From positions 195,381,640 through 195,445,639 of the forward strand of contig NC_133324.1 of the NCBI RefSeq assembly GCF_042186555.1: DNA of 64,000 bases. The letters run 5' to 3'. A program made the position numbers and the translations under genes. The notes under the pieces are model-generated. The model was not told the DNA's origin, ran no database searches, and saw nothing but the letters and a program-made list of their open reading frames with translations. Shown one piece after another: positions 26,621 to 41,600 of the stretch; position 1 is the stretch's first letter, and every line of letters starts with the position of its first letter. Source of the DNA: Aquarana catesbeiana. Its lineage: Eukaryota; Chordata; Amphibia; Anura; Ranidae.

Positions 26621-29600
26621 TATGTACAAAAAAAATTTCTGGTGGAATTGAGTCAGGGAGTGCTAATGCATAGCTGCCAACAGTCCCGATTTTCCTGGGA
26701 CATTCAGCGTTTATTTAGACCCTTGTCCCAGTCTGTCTGTGTCCCAGAAAAAATATCAGGAATTTGGCGTTGTCCGGGCAAGCCGTCACCGCCACAGCTC
26801 CCAGCTGTGAAGACATGATCGCGGGGCTAGCAGGTCTCTTCCATGTGTACAGTGCAGAGGGGAGGGGCCTCTGACCCGGCAGCTATTCGGCTTCTCTCTT
26901 TAGTGTACACACAGAGCAATTAATTTGTACACTGATGGCAGTTAGCTTTCCGGGTCCCCTCTGCACTGTACACACGGAAGAGACCTGCTATCCGGAGGGA
27001 GATCCCGTGGGCACCACAGAGCTTCTGTCCGTCCCTCCTCTTAGTGAGCTGACAGCCAGCAGAGGTGCAGGGGGAGATGCTGCAGGCACCAGGACCATTG
27101 GGTGATCTGCTGGACGGTCTGTGTGTTGGGGGGGAGTACAGAGTGATGTGTTGGAGGTGCACATCAAGTGAAGTCCTGTACCATGCTTGCACCCTCTCAC
27201 CCTCTCACCCTCTCCTGTACTATGTCCGCACCCTATTACCCTCTCCTGTACCATGTCCACACCCTCTCACCCTCTCCTGTACTATGTCTGCACCCTCTTA
27301 CCCTCTCCTGTACCATGTCCACACCCTCTCACCCTCTCCTGTATCATGTCCACACCCTCTCACCCTCACCCGTACCATGCCTGCACCCTCTTATCCTCTC
27401 CTGTACTATGTCCGCACCCTCTTACCCTCTCTTGTACCATGTCCACACCCTCTCACCCTCCCCTGTATCATGTCCCCACCCTCTCTTGTATCATGCCTGT
27501 ACCCTCTCACCCTCACCTGTACCATGTCCACACCCTCTCACCCTCACCTGTATCATGTCCTCATCCATTCCTGTACCATGCCTGTACCCTCTCACCCTCT
27601 CCTGTACCATGCCTGCACACTCTCACCCTCTCCTGTACCATGTCCTAACCCTCTCCTGTACCATATCCGCACCCTTTCCTGTATCATGTGCGCACCCTCT
27701 CACCCGCTCCTGTACCATGTCTGCACCCTCTCACCCCTTCTTGTACCATGTCTGCACACCTCTCACCCTCTCCTGTATCATGTCCGCACCCTCTTACCCT
27801 CCCCTGTACCATGTCTGCACCCTCTCACTCTCTCCTGTACCATGTCCGCCTCCAGTCACCCTTTCCTGTACCATGTCCGCACCCTCCCTGACAGTCTCCT
27901 GTACCATGTCTGCACCCTCTCTAACAATCTACTGTATCATGTCCTTGCTGTCTGACCATCGCATGTATCATGTCTGCAATCTCTGACCATCTCTTGTATC
28001 ATGTCTGCAGTCTCTGACCATTTCTTGTATCATGTCTGCAGTCTCTGACCATCTTTTGTATTATCTCTGCAGTCTCTGACCATCTCTTGTATCATGTCCG
28101 CACACTCTCTGACCATGTTTCTTTCTCTCTTTTTCTCTCTCCCTCTTTCTCCCTTTCTCTCTCTCCCCCTTTCTCCCTTTCTCTCTCTCCTACTTTCTCC
28201 CTTTCTTTCTCTCTCCCTCTCTTCCTTCTCCCTTCATCCCTCTTTCATCTCAGGCCCCATTAAGCCACTCTAACCACAGCCCCATTAAGCCACACCCAAA
28301 ACTTAGTTTAAGCCACGCCTGCCCCCTCACAGCTTAGCCACACCTACACATGAATGCCACTCCACTAATTAAACTAAGACTCCGCCTACATAAAAAAAGT
28401 GTGCCTATTAATTTTTTCAGAATGTTGGAAAAGATGCTAATGGTCCACAAATTACTTGCCTTGCCCAGGCACCAGAAAACCCACACTACAACACTGAATC
28501 AACAGAAGTTTTAAACAAGGACTACTTTCAGTAGTAAGCGCGTATTTAAGGCAAAACAATTTTGCTAGAATACATGCAATTATGAGCAATTGTAGCTTTC
28601 ACAAACGGGGAGAATGTTTCTCAAATGTTATTCAGAAAGTATGTAATAAAACAATAAATATCTCTCTTCTCAAACACTGTAGGTGAGAGAAGACACATGT
28701 AAAATATAATTCTATTGCTGTGACTTTGTATCTAACTTTCTAAAGTTATCAAATGGCATTAAATACTGGTTAACATTCAAAATGTAGTCTTGCTTTCCTA
28801 TTTTCAGAAACTGTCCCAGAAATGACTACAATGGATAACGAATGGATTATACTAAATATTAATGTAACTGGGTACTACAGAATAAATTATGATGAAAAAA
28901 ACTGGAATAATCTTGCAAAAACGCTTGAGGAAAAACCACAGGTAATGCTTAAAAGAAGTTCACTACAGTTCATTCCCTCTATTCCAAAATATTCTAATTA
29001 AGATAAAAAGTGATTTGTAAATACGGACCAAAGAAACTTAAACTATGTAAACCCTGACAATGAACTTCTCTTATTTGCTATCTTTTGGTGTGTTAAATAT
29101 ACCATTATGTGTTGCTGGTAGACCTGCCCTGAGTTATACAGATTTTGGAAGGAGGTATTTAAACTTCTACATACCCAATTCAAATGTCCTTTCCCTAAAG
29201 ACCCTTGGCTTGTACTTCTCAGCCTCAAACCCCTCTCTCCCACAAAATCTCAGTTTAAGCTAACAACGCACGTGCTTGTAGCAGCCAAACAATCGATCGC
29301 TAAAGCATGGAGAAAACATTTTGTATGCTTTATGAAAGTTAAAAATGGATGCATGGACTCATTCTTTGTGAAACTTACATGTATACTCATAGATACCCAC
29401 ATGCAATTTCTAAAAATGTGTTCCCCATGGATCAAATACACACTTGCTCTCACTGATAGTTAGCTTCTCTATAAATATCATTGTAGAGCGATGCACATTC
29501 TGAAGCCTTTCCTTTCCCTCCCAGGTCTTTACATTCCTTCCCCTACCCAATATGAAGTCTCCCTCTTTTGGCATGTACTTATTTAACGTTCACTAATCTT

Positions 29601-32600
29601 GCCCCCACCATTTTGTTTTCTTCCCTCGTGCTCTTGGCCCCCACTTCTTTTCCTCTCTACTTTTCCTCCTCAACAGCAGACAGAGTACTGCGGACTGCAC
29701 ATTTCTCTACTCCAGCTATTACTAATGTGATATTTTTTCATTTTATGTAAACTTAGCAGTGAATGTGAACAATACATGACTCTATGTAACTATGTAAAAA
29801 TCTGTTCCCAGTTAGCATTGTTCCCAGGTCACATCCGTGAACTAGAGAAAACGCCCCCCCCCCCCCCTATATTTTGGCAATGACAATTGGAGAATAGGAG
29901 GCATTCTCTAATCTTAACACACTTCCTGTCCTACGATGACAACACTTATTCTCTATAGATACAGTACAGCAAGAGAGTGTTGTCAATGTAGGACAGAGAG
30001 GTGTTAATGTTAGGGTTTCCAGCAATTACCACATTTAAGAACTGGTAAGCTGCGATGCATTTACTTTTTGATCTTGGATTTAGATGTACTATGTAAACAG
30101 AAAAAGAGGAGCTGTTTGTCCATCCAATCAGATTGCAACCTACATGAAAAAACTTCTGGTTAATTGCGGTTGACTTCAGCTCTCTATTTGTTTTGGTTTT
30201 TATAAATTTAGCAGAGCTTGCTATGCTGCTGCATTATAGTAGCAGTGAGCCCAACTCCATTGTGCGTATTCTAACTAAAGTAACATAATCAAATTAGCAA
30301 TGTTTAATGTTCAAAAAGTATGTGTTCATTCACTGTCATGGCTTCTGACATCATGCTTGTTCACTATGCAGGTGCTGTCAGTAGTAAACAGAATGCAGCT
30401 CATCGATGATGTCTTTACACTGACAAAGTGAGTAGAAAGTGGAATATTTTGGAAAACTGGTACTAGGGTTATGTCTATTCTGATATATAGGAATTCTATG
30501 AGTTTTTATTTTTTTGGCAAGAAGCTTTGCTGGTTCTCACAAAAGAAGTTTGTGTGTTTTTTTGGGGGTGGAGTAGTACATTATTAAAAAGGGATCTGAG
30601 ACAGGGGTGTACCTTTCGAGAGGAAACCTTTGTAGTGAATTGTGTTTATTCTAACTTAGCTGATAAAGGAACAAATACTTATGAAATTCAGGTAATTGCA
30701 ATTGCAGAAAAAGTATCAGCATTGGTTTTACTGCTGCTATTTTTTGATATGATATACAGTATTGTATTATGCTCTCTTTCTATGCTCCTAACCAAGGCTC
30801 TTGTCTTGAAGTCTAAAGCTGCCCACAAAGAAGAAATAATGGTGATCAAGGCAACATTTTGTTGGTTACAGGTGGCCTTGGAATCTCATGTCTGCCAGTA
30901 CTGCTGATGCATAATAAAGGGCACACGGCAAACAGAGAAACAGAGACACCATGTAAATCTGTAGACAGAGACATAGTTCATGCAGTAACAAACACCAATG
31001 CTTAAGAGACTTACATGTCCCCTGTTATTAGGTGGAGGACAATGAGCAAACAAACCAAGCACATACAGTACATATAGTTACATAGTTACAAGTTTAAAAA
31101 AAAACAAAAAAAACAGATCCATCCACTTCAAACTTTGTGTGTGTGTGATTTTAATTTTTTTTTTTCATTCTTGAACAATATCCATCGCCCTGTATTTTCT
31201 GCTTCCTAAGGTAGACATCTAGGAGCAAGGGAATTACATATTTTACTGCTCTAACAGTAAAGAATTATTCTCTTAATCTAAGGTTAAACCTCCTTTCTTC
31301 TTATCTCAAATTGTGGCCATGAGTCCTCTTCAGGTTTAAACTTCACAGTTTATTACAGTTATTGAAGTCACCTTTGATATATTTTTACATTGTATTTATA
31401 TACCCTCTTCAGAGCCTCTTCTCCAGAATGAATAACTGTAATTCAGGTAATCGAACATCATAGCTGAGGTCTTCCATCTCTCTTATTAATTTTGTTTCTC
31501 TTCAGTGAACTCTTTCCTATTCAACAACAGCTTTCCTGAGGACTGCTGACCAAAACTGAACTGCATATTCAAGATTAGGTTGAACCAGTGTTTTGTAAGG
31601 GGTACAATTATTGATTTATCTCTTAAATGTATGCACTTTTTATTGCATGAGAGTATTTTGCTAGGTTTGTTGGCAGCAACTTGACATAGCATGGTATTGC
31701 TAAGTCTGTGATCTACAAGCACCTCCAGATGCTTTTCCATCACTGATTATCCTCCTGTGTGTTTTGCATTTATATTTTTGTCACCCAAGTGGATACGTTT
31801 ACATTTCTCAATATTTAACCTTATCTGACATGTAGGTGTCAACCCCCTGTTTTGTCAAGGTCCTCCTGTAATAATGCTATATCTTGTTTCCCTGCATAAT
31901 TTAGTATCATCAGCAAACACTGAAATTGAGCTCTTGATTCCAAACTCTTATCATTAATAAACAAATTATACACCCACCAATAATGAGAACACATCCAACC
32001 TGTGTATCATACGTCTACTGATTCTTCAGTATTATTACCCCCTTTATCCACATTATCCCATTATTATGTGGCACAAGTATACCCATAATTTATGATACCT
32101 ACTGCAATTCACCCACATACTTAAGAGGGATAAATACCCGAAAATAAATGGAGAGGCGCCAATCTTCAACATACTTCATGAGCAGGGAAGCAAAATATGT
32201 ACCTCTAATTGTTCCAGCCATCAGTATAATTGAATCAGGATGGAGAGCACTGTTCCAGACAGGGAAGGGCTAATGTACATGTCAGTGCATTCCATAGACC
32301 AGAAACGCTCTATTGCGCATACCTGTGCCTCTATCGGGAAATGTTCTAACCTTGAGAAAGAGGACGTGAGTCTTCGAAACAACAATGTTTGTTACTGCGT
32401 GATGTTTGTTTTTCTATTAAGATCTCAGTAAAATTTTGAGATCTTCAGTATGGTGTGCTGGCCACTTTTCTCTGCAGCCTGCACCAAACACCCCCAGTAG
32501 GTTGTTCTTTCGATATTTTACACCAGCTGTTGTTGTTTCCCCCAAGTTAACACCCTTGTCAGCAGAGTCTGCCTGCTCGATTTACAAATGGCCATAATCA

Positions 32601-35600
32601 TGGGAAACATGGAAAGATATTTCAGAATATTTTTTGTCACCTGAACCTGAGCATAGAGAACCAATTGGAGTCAGCTTATTTTCACTAAACAGTTCCATTG
32701 GAAGATCAGGAGCAGTGGGGCTTATTGTCTTATAGAAATAAACTTTTCTTCAGAAAATGTTGGTTTGTAAAATTTGTAAATGTGTAAAAAGTAGGAAGAA
32801 TGTGTATAATGCACCATTTTTTTTTTCATTTTTATAGCTCTGGATATCTGGAATATGAAACTGCCCTGAGTTTAACAAGATACCTGGAACAGGAAATGGA
32901 AGTAATTGTATGGTACATTGTTCTGAAACACATGAATTCCTACAAGAAGTCACTGGTGACATATCATTCTTTTCCGCATCTAAAAGTAAATATATTTTGT
33001 TTACTAGTACATTTATGTCCTGTGGCAGTATAATTAAAAAATTCCTATTCTCTTTCGCAAATTGAACAGTTTGGAAAAAATAAGTGCCAGCCAGAATGTT
33101 TCTGTACCCTGAAGATTACAGGTTTCCAACTTTTACAGTAATTTTTTTTATGAAGGATAAAACCTAATTCTCCCTCTCTCAGTTTCACCTTACAGTGTAC
33201 GCTACAACACACCATAATGTAGCCTTCTGTTAGATTCACTTTACTGCATAACCTTCTGTCTGCTCCACATCACCTTCATTACCCCACTGTGTATCCCTTT
33301 GTTAGCTCCATGCCATCTACATGAGTGCACGATGCACTAGTTTGTTAGCTCCAGATGTTGGAGAGTTACACCAGCTGACAGTTTCCTATGCCATTTTGGG
33401 GGCTTGTTCCTGGATCTGCAAAGCTGGTGTGGTCATTATAAATGGGGTTTCCACCCCTCATTGTTGAATTATCTATTTATTTTATAATGGGAAGGATGCA
33501 AGAGGAGACCCTGAATACCCAACACTTCCAGGTAGGCAGCAACTGTCTGGAACTAGTGCAGGGAGATCTCCATATTGGAGTATCCAAAACTGAGAGTTGG
33601 AAAGCCAGGAACCAACTCTATCTACCAAGCTTCACCACTTACTAAAATCTCTCTTTAAGTTAACCTAAATTAGCAGTGTTGTGTGTATTTTAGCTGATAA
33701 TTATGAACGTGAGTGATGCTGGTCACCCAATTTTCATAACAGGTGTTTTCATGTCACAACACTGCCAGTTTTCTATTACTGTCAGGGTAGTTGTTTCTCC
33801 TGTATCCATTGATGTAAAACTGTAATTTTAATAAACCAGATGGCTGGTCACCCTAACTTTTAAAGGTTAATAGAGCTGTTACTATAGATGGTGTTACATA
33901 AATTAATAGTATAAGAGAGCACATATAACTGTATAAATCACTAATAAAAAATACAAGGTCCAGTAACAGATATTGACGCCTCACACTCTACTTCTTAAAG
34001 TTAATTAACAAAGACCTCGCCCTGTCTTTGTCTTCTTGCAGTTGCCATTATTCTCATACATATGATGTTCTTGCCTGGCAAACACGTTCTGTTGTAGTGT
34101 ATTTGGTTCAGATCACACTGTAGCCTGCATATAAAAGTCTTTTTCTGATTAATAAAACGCACATTTTTCTGCATAATTATTTGTTCAAATCCTAACATTA
34201 CATCAGTATCCCAGCATCAAGCCCATAGAGCCTACTGTCTACCCAACCTAGCAACATGATGGAATCATTTAGAGTATAAAGGGACACAAAGTATGTTTGC
34301 TTTGTCATCTACATGATTTACATATGTTCTGGCAGTGGTGCATTGGAAAAAGGTCAGCTTACTGGATCTTTGAAGAGGTTTCCAGTAAGTTCAATGTAAT
34401 ATATGTAAAACACATGTCAAAATAACTTAAAACATAAAACATACATACAGTGCACCTAAAGTGTACAGCTGCTAAGACTAGTGCACACGATGAGAATAAA
34501 GGACGAATGATCGTCTGTTTTGTTTTTTTTGTATGCTAGTCTCATATTGGAAATGAAGAGAGTGCTAAAGTTACAAAAAAATTTATTAGACAGAATACAA
34601 CTATAGAAGTGATGTAATGTACTGTATGGTATTGTATTGCGTGGTCTTGGTTATTCCGTTTTTTTCATACAAATACTATACTAATTACATGAAAATCGTT
34701 CGTTCTGTTATCTTACGAGAAACATTTTCATGCTTGTCCCTTTGGATATTTTCCCATGAACTGTTGTGATCAGCTCTCCAAAGCTGTGTACTAATGAATA
34801 GATTGTTGGACGATTGCTCCCAATGCGTTTTTGTTTTTATCCGATTTTCTCATCGTTTGTACTAGGCATCAATGGGACCAAAAAGTTTAAAATGAATGGC
34901 TCAGTTGGTTGCTGATTTGCTTATGTGGCTCCATTATAATTTAGCTTCTTTGATATCACACTGAGGGGTTGATATACTAAAGGCACATAGACGGTGCACT
35001 TTGCAAAATACAGTTGCCCTCTGCTCTGGAGCAACTGCTCTTACAAAGAGCAACTGCATTTTGCAAAGTGCCATTAGTAAATCAACCCCTGAGTGCTGTG
35101 CATATGTGAACTGAGCAGGAAGTGGGATTTAGATTTTGGAGAAATCTCTTTTTTTTTTCATATCCTGAGCACTTTGAACAACAGGCATCACTAGAAGCAC
35201 TTTGCTGCATCTTTTTTGTAAAAAGTTTGTACATAAGTTTCATTGTTTACAACAAGATCTATTTCCACCAAGATGCTGACTGCCATGGGTAGCACTTCCT
35301 GCACCTGTTTGTCACTATATCAGTGCTTGTAAATGTGTGTTATAAGGAAATGTATGCTTGGGTAAATGCCTGCAGTAAAGAAGCATTGGTGTTTACAAGA
35401 GCATGGTCGAGTACAGCCATTAACTCATATGGCAGGTGGCACGTGCAGCTCCCCAGTGCTGCAAAGCACCTGCAAATTACACTAGCCATATAATATACGT
35501 ATAAAAGCCCTAGGTGCATGAACCTCTAGTCATTTGTCATGTAAAGCTTTGACTATGAAGGTCATTTTAGGGCTTTCTATTCAAAGACATGTTCAAGTGC

Positions 35601-38600
35601 AAAATGTATTAGACCTGCTATGCCCTCCATGTGACCTGTTGCAGCCAAAGAAATGCAAAGTATATGAGACATAGCATCAGAACAGGCATCCACGAAAGCA
35701 GAAAGCCCATCTACCTTGGCCCTTACTATTGTCTTCTTGTTGACAATTGCTTCATGTACAATGCATTGATTATTACTGTGGTAGTTGTCAACAAGGACTT
35801 AAACAGGCTATACGCAGAGCTTATTTCTTTCTTGCAACCGATAGTACATTTTATATGTTGCACATTCCATACACCATATTTCTATTATTGATTCACAAAA
35901 TAATACCAATTGGCAGTCTGTGCCTACATGACCAGGCACAGACAAAGCACGAAGAGCACAGTGGTCAGGGATGTTTTAATGTAGAAGTAAATGAGCATGC
36001 GCTTCTCTATGCACCTAAGGCCACTTAATTAAAACTTAACCTTTATTGTAAATCATAAAAAGTATGTAAATTACCATAACAGGTATACCTATAGGATGAG
36101 GTCAGTGCCATTATGTATAAAAATCTCTATGTGGTACCAAGTTTAAATGGTGAAAACTTCTCTTGAATATATACGTATAGAGAATATGAGGGTTATAATT
36201 TCCTCCTATATTCCATATAAAGGCTCCAGGTGATATGATTTTGGGAGCACCTTCTGACTTTATTTTCATTTAGGTTCACATTTCATTTTTATCTTGACAC
36301 ATTCTTTCCCCCCTCCCCTACATTCTTCTTTTTTGTGGGGTGAGATATGCCTTGTGTCAATGTAGTCTTGATCAGGCCCGGACTGGGACAAGAAATAGGC
36401 CCAGGCATTTTAAACTGGGCAGCCCAATCCCTGGGGGGTGTAGGTCTGAGATGTGGGGTGAGGGTGGTTGGTGACCAGATATCCATCCCGAGAGACATCC
36501 CAATACATCAAAGAGACACCTCCAATCCAGCAAAGAGACATCCCCAATCCGGCAAAGAGACATCCCCAATCTGGCAAAGAGACATCCCCAATCCAGCAAA
36601 GAGACATCCCCAGACCAGCAAAGACACATCCCCAGACCAACAAAGAGACATCCCCAGACCAGCAAAGAGACGGCCTCAGACCAGAAAAGAGAGGGCCTCA
36701 GACCAGCAAAGGGATGGCCCCAGACCAGCAAAGAGACATCCCTAGACAAGCAAAGAGACATCCCTAGACAAGCAAAGAGACATCCCCACACCAGTAAAAA
36801 AACAGCCCCAGGCCAGTAAGGAGACAGCCCCAGACCAGCAAAGAGACGGCCCCAGTACAGCAAAGAGACGGCTTCAGACCAGTAAAGAGACTGCCCTAGA
36901 CCAGTAAAGAGACAGCCTCAAACCAGTAAATAGACAGCCCCATACCAGTAAATAGACAGCCCCATTCCTGTAAAGAGACAGCCGCCCCATACCAGTAAAT
37001 AGACAGCCCCATACCAGTAAACAGACAGCCCCGTACCAGTAAATAGACAGCCCCATACTAGTAAATAGAGAGCCCCATACCAGTAAATAGAGAGCCCCAT
37101 ACCTGTAAAGAGATAGCCGCCCCATACCTGTAAAGAGACAGCCCTATACCTGTAAATAGACAGCCCCATATCTGTAAAGAGACAGCCCCATATCTGTAAA
37201 GAGACAGCTGCCCCACACCTGTATAGAGACAGCCCCATACCTGTAAAGAGACAGCCCCGTGCCTGTAAAGAGACAGCCCCATACAGGCACCCCATACCTG
37301 TAAAGAGACAGCCCTATACCAGTAAATAGACAGCCCCATACCTGTAAAGAGACAGCCCCATACCTGTAAAGAGACAGCCGCCCCATACCTGTAAAGAGAT
37401 AGCCGCTCCATACCTGTAAAGAGACAGCTGCCCAATACCTGTAAAGAGACAGCCACCCCATACCTGTGTGCTTTATGGCCAGTCCGGGCCTGGTCTTGAT
37501 TAAGAGAGAAGCTTTTTTTGTGGTTATGGGGATATATGGGTCTCGTTCATCAGTGGTTATTTGTGTCTACTTGGATGAGTGTACCCGTATCGCATATCTG
37601 GGAGATAGATCATTTCATAGGGCAGAAGATAGTCCAAATCTTCAGTAAGACAGTCAGGGCTGGTGCAAGGATTTTTGACACCCTAGGCGAAACCTCATTT
37701 TGCCACCCCCATTGGCTCCACCCCTGACTCCACCCCCTTTGCCATGCCCATGTGACAGGAGGCGGCGCTATACCGGAAGCATCGGCTCTGCTTCCTCTAG
37801 CGCTGGCTCCAGTGCTGCGCTGCACCTCTAATTACACTACCGGACAGACGAAGCAGCTGCCTGAGACTGAGTTAGTTACAAGCTGCAGCCTGCGGAGCAT
37901 GCAGACGCGGAAGGAAACCAGTGGCTGGGCGCCCCTAGGCAGCTGTGCGCCCTAGGCGGCTGCCTAGTTTGCCTAGTGGTAGCACCGGCCCTGAAGACAG
38001 TATTTACTAGCATACCTTCTCGTTTTCTGTTCATCTCATTTTTTATATGTGGCCAATAGATGGGAGGAGAGACAGATATACCCCCATCTCTTGATACCAG
38101 GTGGTGTTGGTGAGTAGACCTTTAATTTACATATACTCTAATACAGCCTAGAGCCTTTATATTGAATATAGGAGGAAATTATAACCCTCATATTGTCTAT
38201 ACGTATGTAGCGGGTGTTTCACTCTATAACCCGTGACCCCGCCAAGCTGTACACAGGCTTTCCAGCCTGAAGGAGGGAGAGAGCTGCCTGTCATGTCTGC
38301 ATAGGCTGTTTCACCCCCCCCCCCTTCCTGTTTCACTGAGTGAGTTTAATGTAATGTGAGCTGACACACATTATTCAAGGCTATTCTGTTCCCCCCTGTG
38401 TTCAGGAGGAAGAAAGCCAATTAAAGGAGCAGTTTCAGGAACCAAGCAGAGGGACTTTAACAAGCCGCAGGAAGTAGTTGCAAAGGATTCTGGAATGTGT
38501 AGTTCCTATCTAAAATGGCTCCATAGCTTTCTATGGGGACAGAAATACAAGAGCCAACATGCTCTAGGAGGCAGGAAACAAAAGACTCCATTTTAATTCC

Positions 38601-41600
38601 TGAAGAGATCTCAGTTACCATGAGGTAGTGAAAGAGCTCAGACCTGAAGGAGAGATGCTGTCTCTCATATGATCTCCCGCGCAATTCAGGCCTGCATACA
38701 GACATCATTGTCCTCTCACCTTGCTAAGGAGGATCCTGCCTGTTTCACTTGATAAGCTGGGTCAGTTGTGTTGTTTGGCCCTGCTATACAGGAGTATAAG
38801 TGCATCAACGAGACTAGCTGAAAACACCAAATCTTATCTTTTCTTCAAAAGGACTGAAGCTACTAGTGCCATACGGATCCGCACACACGTATTCAGGGCT
38901 CTGCATATGCATTGGATGTGTGGGACAGTTTATCTAGAAAGTTAAGCCATTACTAGTTGACTTAAATAAGTGTTTAAAGTTGGGCTTGTGGTGTCAGGGG
39001 AGAGAAGAGAGAGGCCTGACACAAAGGGAGTCATTCCTCTGCTCTCCTCCTGCCTGGACTCATAGAGCTAACCTAAGTAAATGTAACCAATCCAATAGAA
39101 AGTGATTGTAAAGGATCGTTTTTTATTTTTTTTAAATAACAAACACATCATACTTACCTCCACTGTGCAGCTCGTTTTGCACAGAGTGGCCCCAAACATC
39201 CTCTTCTGGGGACCCCCGGCGGCTCTCGCGGCTCCTCCCTGCATCAAATAACCCCCTAGGAGAAGCACTTTCCCAAGGGGGTTACCTTGCGGGCACATTC
39301 CTGAGTCCAGCATTTGTGTCCACAGACACGAATGCCGGACTCGGCCCCGACACCCCTGATGCCCGCGTCATTGGATTTGATTAACAGCCAATGGCTGCGC
39401 TGCTATCAATCTATTCAATCAAGATCTGGGACCCCGTGGAGAGAGGGACAGCTCGTCCCTGCCGAGGAGATAAAGGAGCTCAGGAAAGTAAAACGGGGGG
39501 GGGGGGCTGGGGGGCCGGTGACTGCCAGGTGTTTTTTCACTTTAATGCATAGGATGCGAAAGGTGAAAAAACACAAGGGTTTACAATCCCTTTCAAAGTA
39601 TCATATTGTGCTTTATTAACCATTTAGGTGTGCCTCTGCTCTTGGGGACATTCTCAGGTTTGGAATCCCCTGAAAGCAGCTGGAATAAAGGATTGAGAGT
39701 TATATTGCACTTAAATCTCAGTTATAGTTGATTACTTGAACACATACCGTTACTGTCTGTTATTCTTCCGCAGAAATATTGCAGTAAATACAATTTCTGT
39801 GTTTTATCATAACGTGTGTGTTTCTCATTGGTCATTGCACTTACACTATTGCCAGGTATGCCAGAAGGGGCTGAGGATGTTATTGGGGTTGAGAGGCAGA
39901 GTAACGGACTGAATATACAAAGCAGCTCCTTCGGGGGTATCGCTACACGTATATATTCAAGAGAAGTTTTCACCATTTAAACTTGGTAGATGTTAATATT
40001 ACCACATAAAGATAGAACGTTGTTTTTTTTTTTCAAAATATATTTTTTATTGAACACCAATAAAGGGCGAGACCCCATTGATACATCAGTGGTAAAAGGA
40101 TAATTAAGGTTGTAAACATGAAGTTTGCTTCACATAAATCAATGAACATATCACAATGTCACATTACTCATTGGTTCAGAACAAGATAAAGTTTGCAGTT
40201 AGTTTGCTCGGAAAAAACAAGCATGACATGGCAATCTTGTAAGTACAAGGGGGTAACAGGGTCTCCCCAATCGCTTTTCACTCTTTTCTTATAATAACAG
40301 CAAAGTAGAAATAAATAATAGTCAAGGAATAATGCAGAGAAAGCAGAGTAGAGGGGAAGAAGGGGGGAGAGGTAAGGGAAGCAAGTAAGGGGACGACTAT
40401 GGCTCAGGAACGTAGCAGTAGCTCATGGGTAAGTTCCCCTCGTTGTAGGTATTAGCAGGGATTTTTGAAAGGTGTGGAAGGAAAAATGCTGCATCGTCTG
40501 GTATCTTGTACTCTGTGAATTTCTTCATGATGCGGCGGACGTCTCCCCAAAAATTCTCCAATCTGGGGCACGACCAGAAGATGTGCAGTAGTGACCCCAC
40601 ATCGCCAACATCGATCCAAAGTGGCAGGGAAGCACCTGTGTAATCTGGAGGGCGTGAGGTACCATCTGGTCAATATTTTGAAATTCGTTTCCTGAATTTT
40701 GGTGCACAGGGATGATTTAAGGCAAATCTGATGATGCACTGCTTTTGTGTCACAGAGAACTTGCAGTTAAGATCAGTCTCCCAACTCTTCAGACAGGGTA
40801 GACGTGGTTGTTCAGGGGTGTGTTCAAAAGGGAATACGTTTTAGAGAGAACTTGGGGTAAGGCTCAGTCTCAGAACAATATTCTTCAAAGGTCGTCAGGT
40901 GACGAGAGAAATTCTGAGGGTCAGGAATAGAGTGTAGGAAATGGTGTAATTGCACCACTTTCCAAAATAAAAGTTGGTAGGTACCCGCAGAGTTGACTAA
41001 CTCCGGGATGGAGGGCCACCGCCCCACAATAACGAACTTAGAGGCATGGTCACATCCTGCATTACGCAAGGACACGAATTCTGCAGGATGAAGGCCTAGT
41101 GGGAATTCTGGGTGTCCTAGAATTGGGGATAGTGGTGATTGTTTCATTGTAAGAGAATCTTGCAGGTTGACTTCGGTGCTTTGCCTTAATGTGGCCCCTA
41201 TCAGTGGATGAGATTTCATCTCTTGAGGCAGAGAGTCATAGGACCATAGAGCGCTCTTCAAGGGTATTTTGGATAGAGATTGTTCGATATGCACCCAGAG
41301 TTTGGATATTGCATGGCGCCGCCAATCAAGTACTCTGCCCAGATGGGTAGCCTGGTGATACTTCCGAATATCTGGTAATGCCAGCCCCCCATTTTGTTTT
41401 GATAGGGAGATTTGGGTCAGAAGAAGGCGGGGTTTTTGTGTGCCCAGACAAAGCAGGTGAAGATGGCTTGTACTCGCTTGAGAAAAGAGAGTGGTATCTG
41501 TATGGGCAGGGCCTGGAGCAGATAGAAGTATTTTGGTAGGATGCACATTTTTATCAGGTTGCATCTGCCAAACCAGGAGTGTATGCCTTTATACCAGTTC

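Larger units (their letters stand above)
26678..28400 (+). mobile_element. Repeat element with minisatellite core (class uncertain)
   Basis: Starts ATAGCTGCCAACAGTCCCG, a diverged form of the ATACCTCCCAAC end seen at 8365. It contains the 31-bp array, a pyrimidine tract (28118-28240), and a tail with repeated CCCATTAAGCCAC and ACTCCGCCTACAT words. A matching right terminus was not found, so the element may be truncated. Confidence 0.55.

Noticed and set aside
27065..27986. Long overlapping + strand open frames (296 and 272 codons) rich in Ser, Pro and His
   Set aside because: They are by-products of a 31-bp C/T-rich tandem repeat; three frames are open at once and no splice or start context fits.
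30527..30907. 126-codon + strand open frame after exon h
   Set aside because: No domain; overlaps intron sequence between two well-supported exons; a hydrophobic run from A/T-rich DNA explains it.
36372..37461. Several minus-strand open frames repeating YRYGAVSLQVWGCLF-type sequence
   Set aside because: By-products of a 22-bp minisatellite in a hAT-like element; no protein family resemblance.
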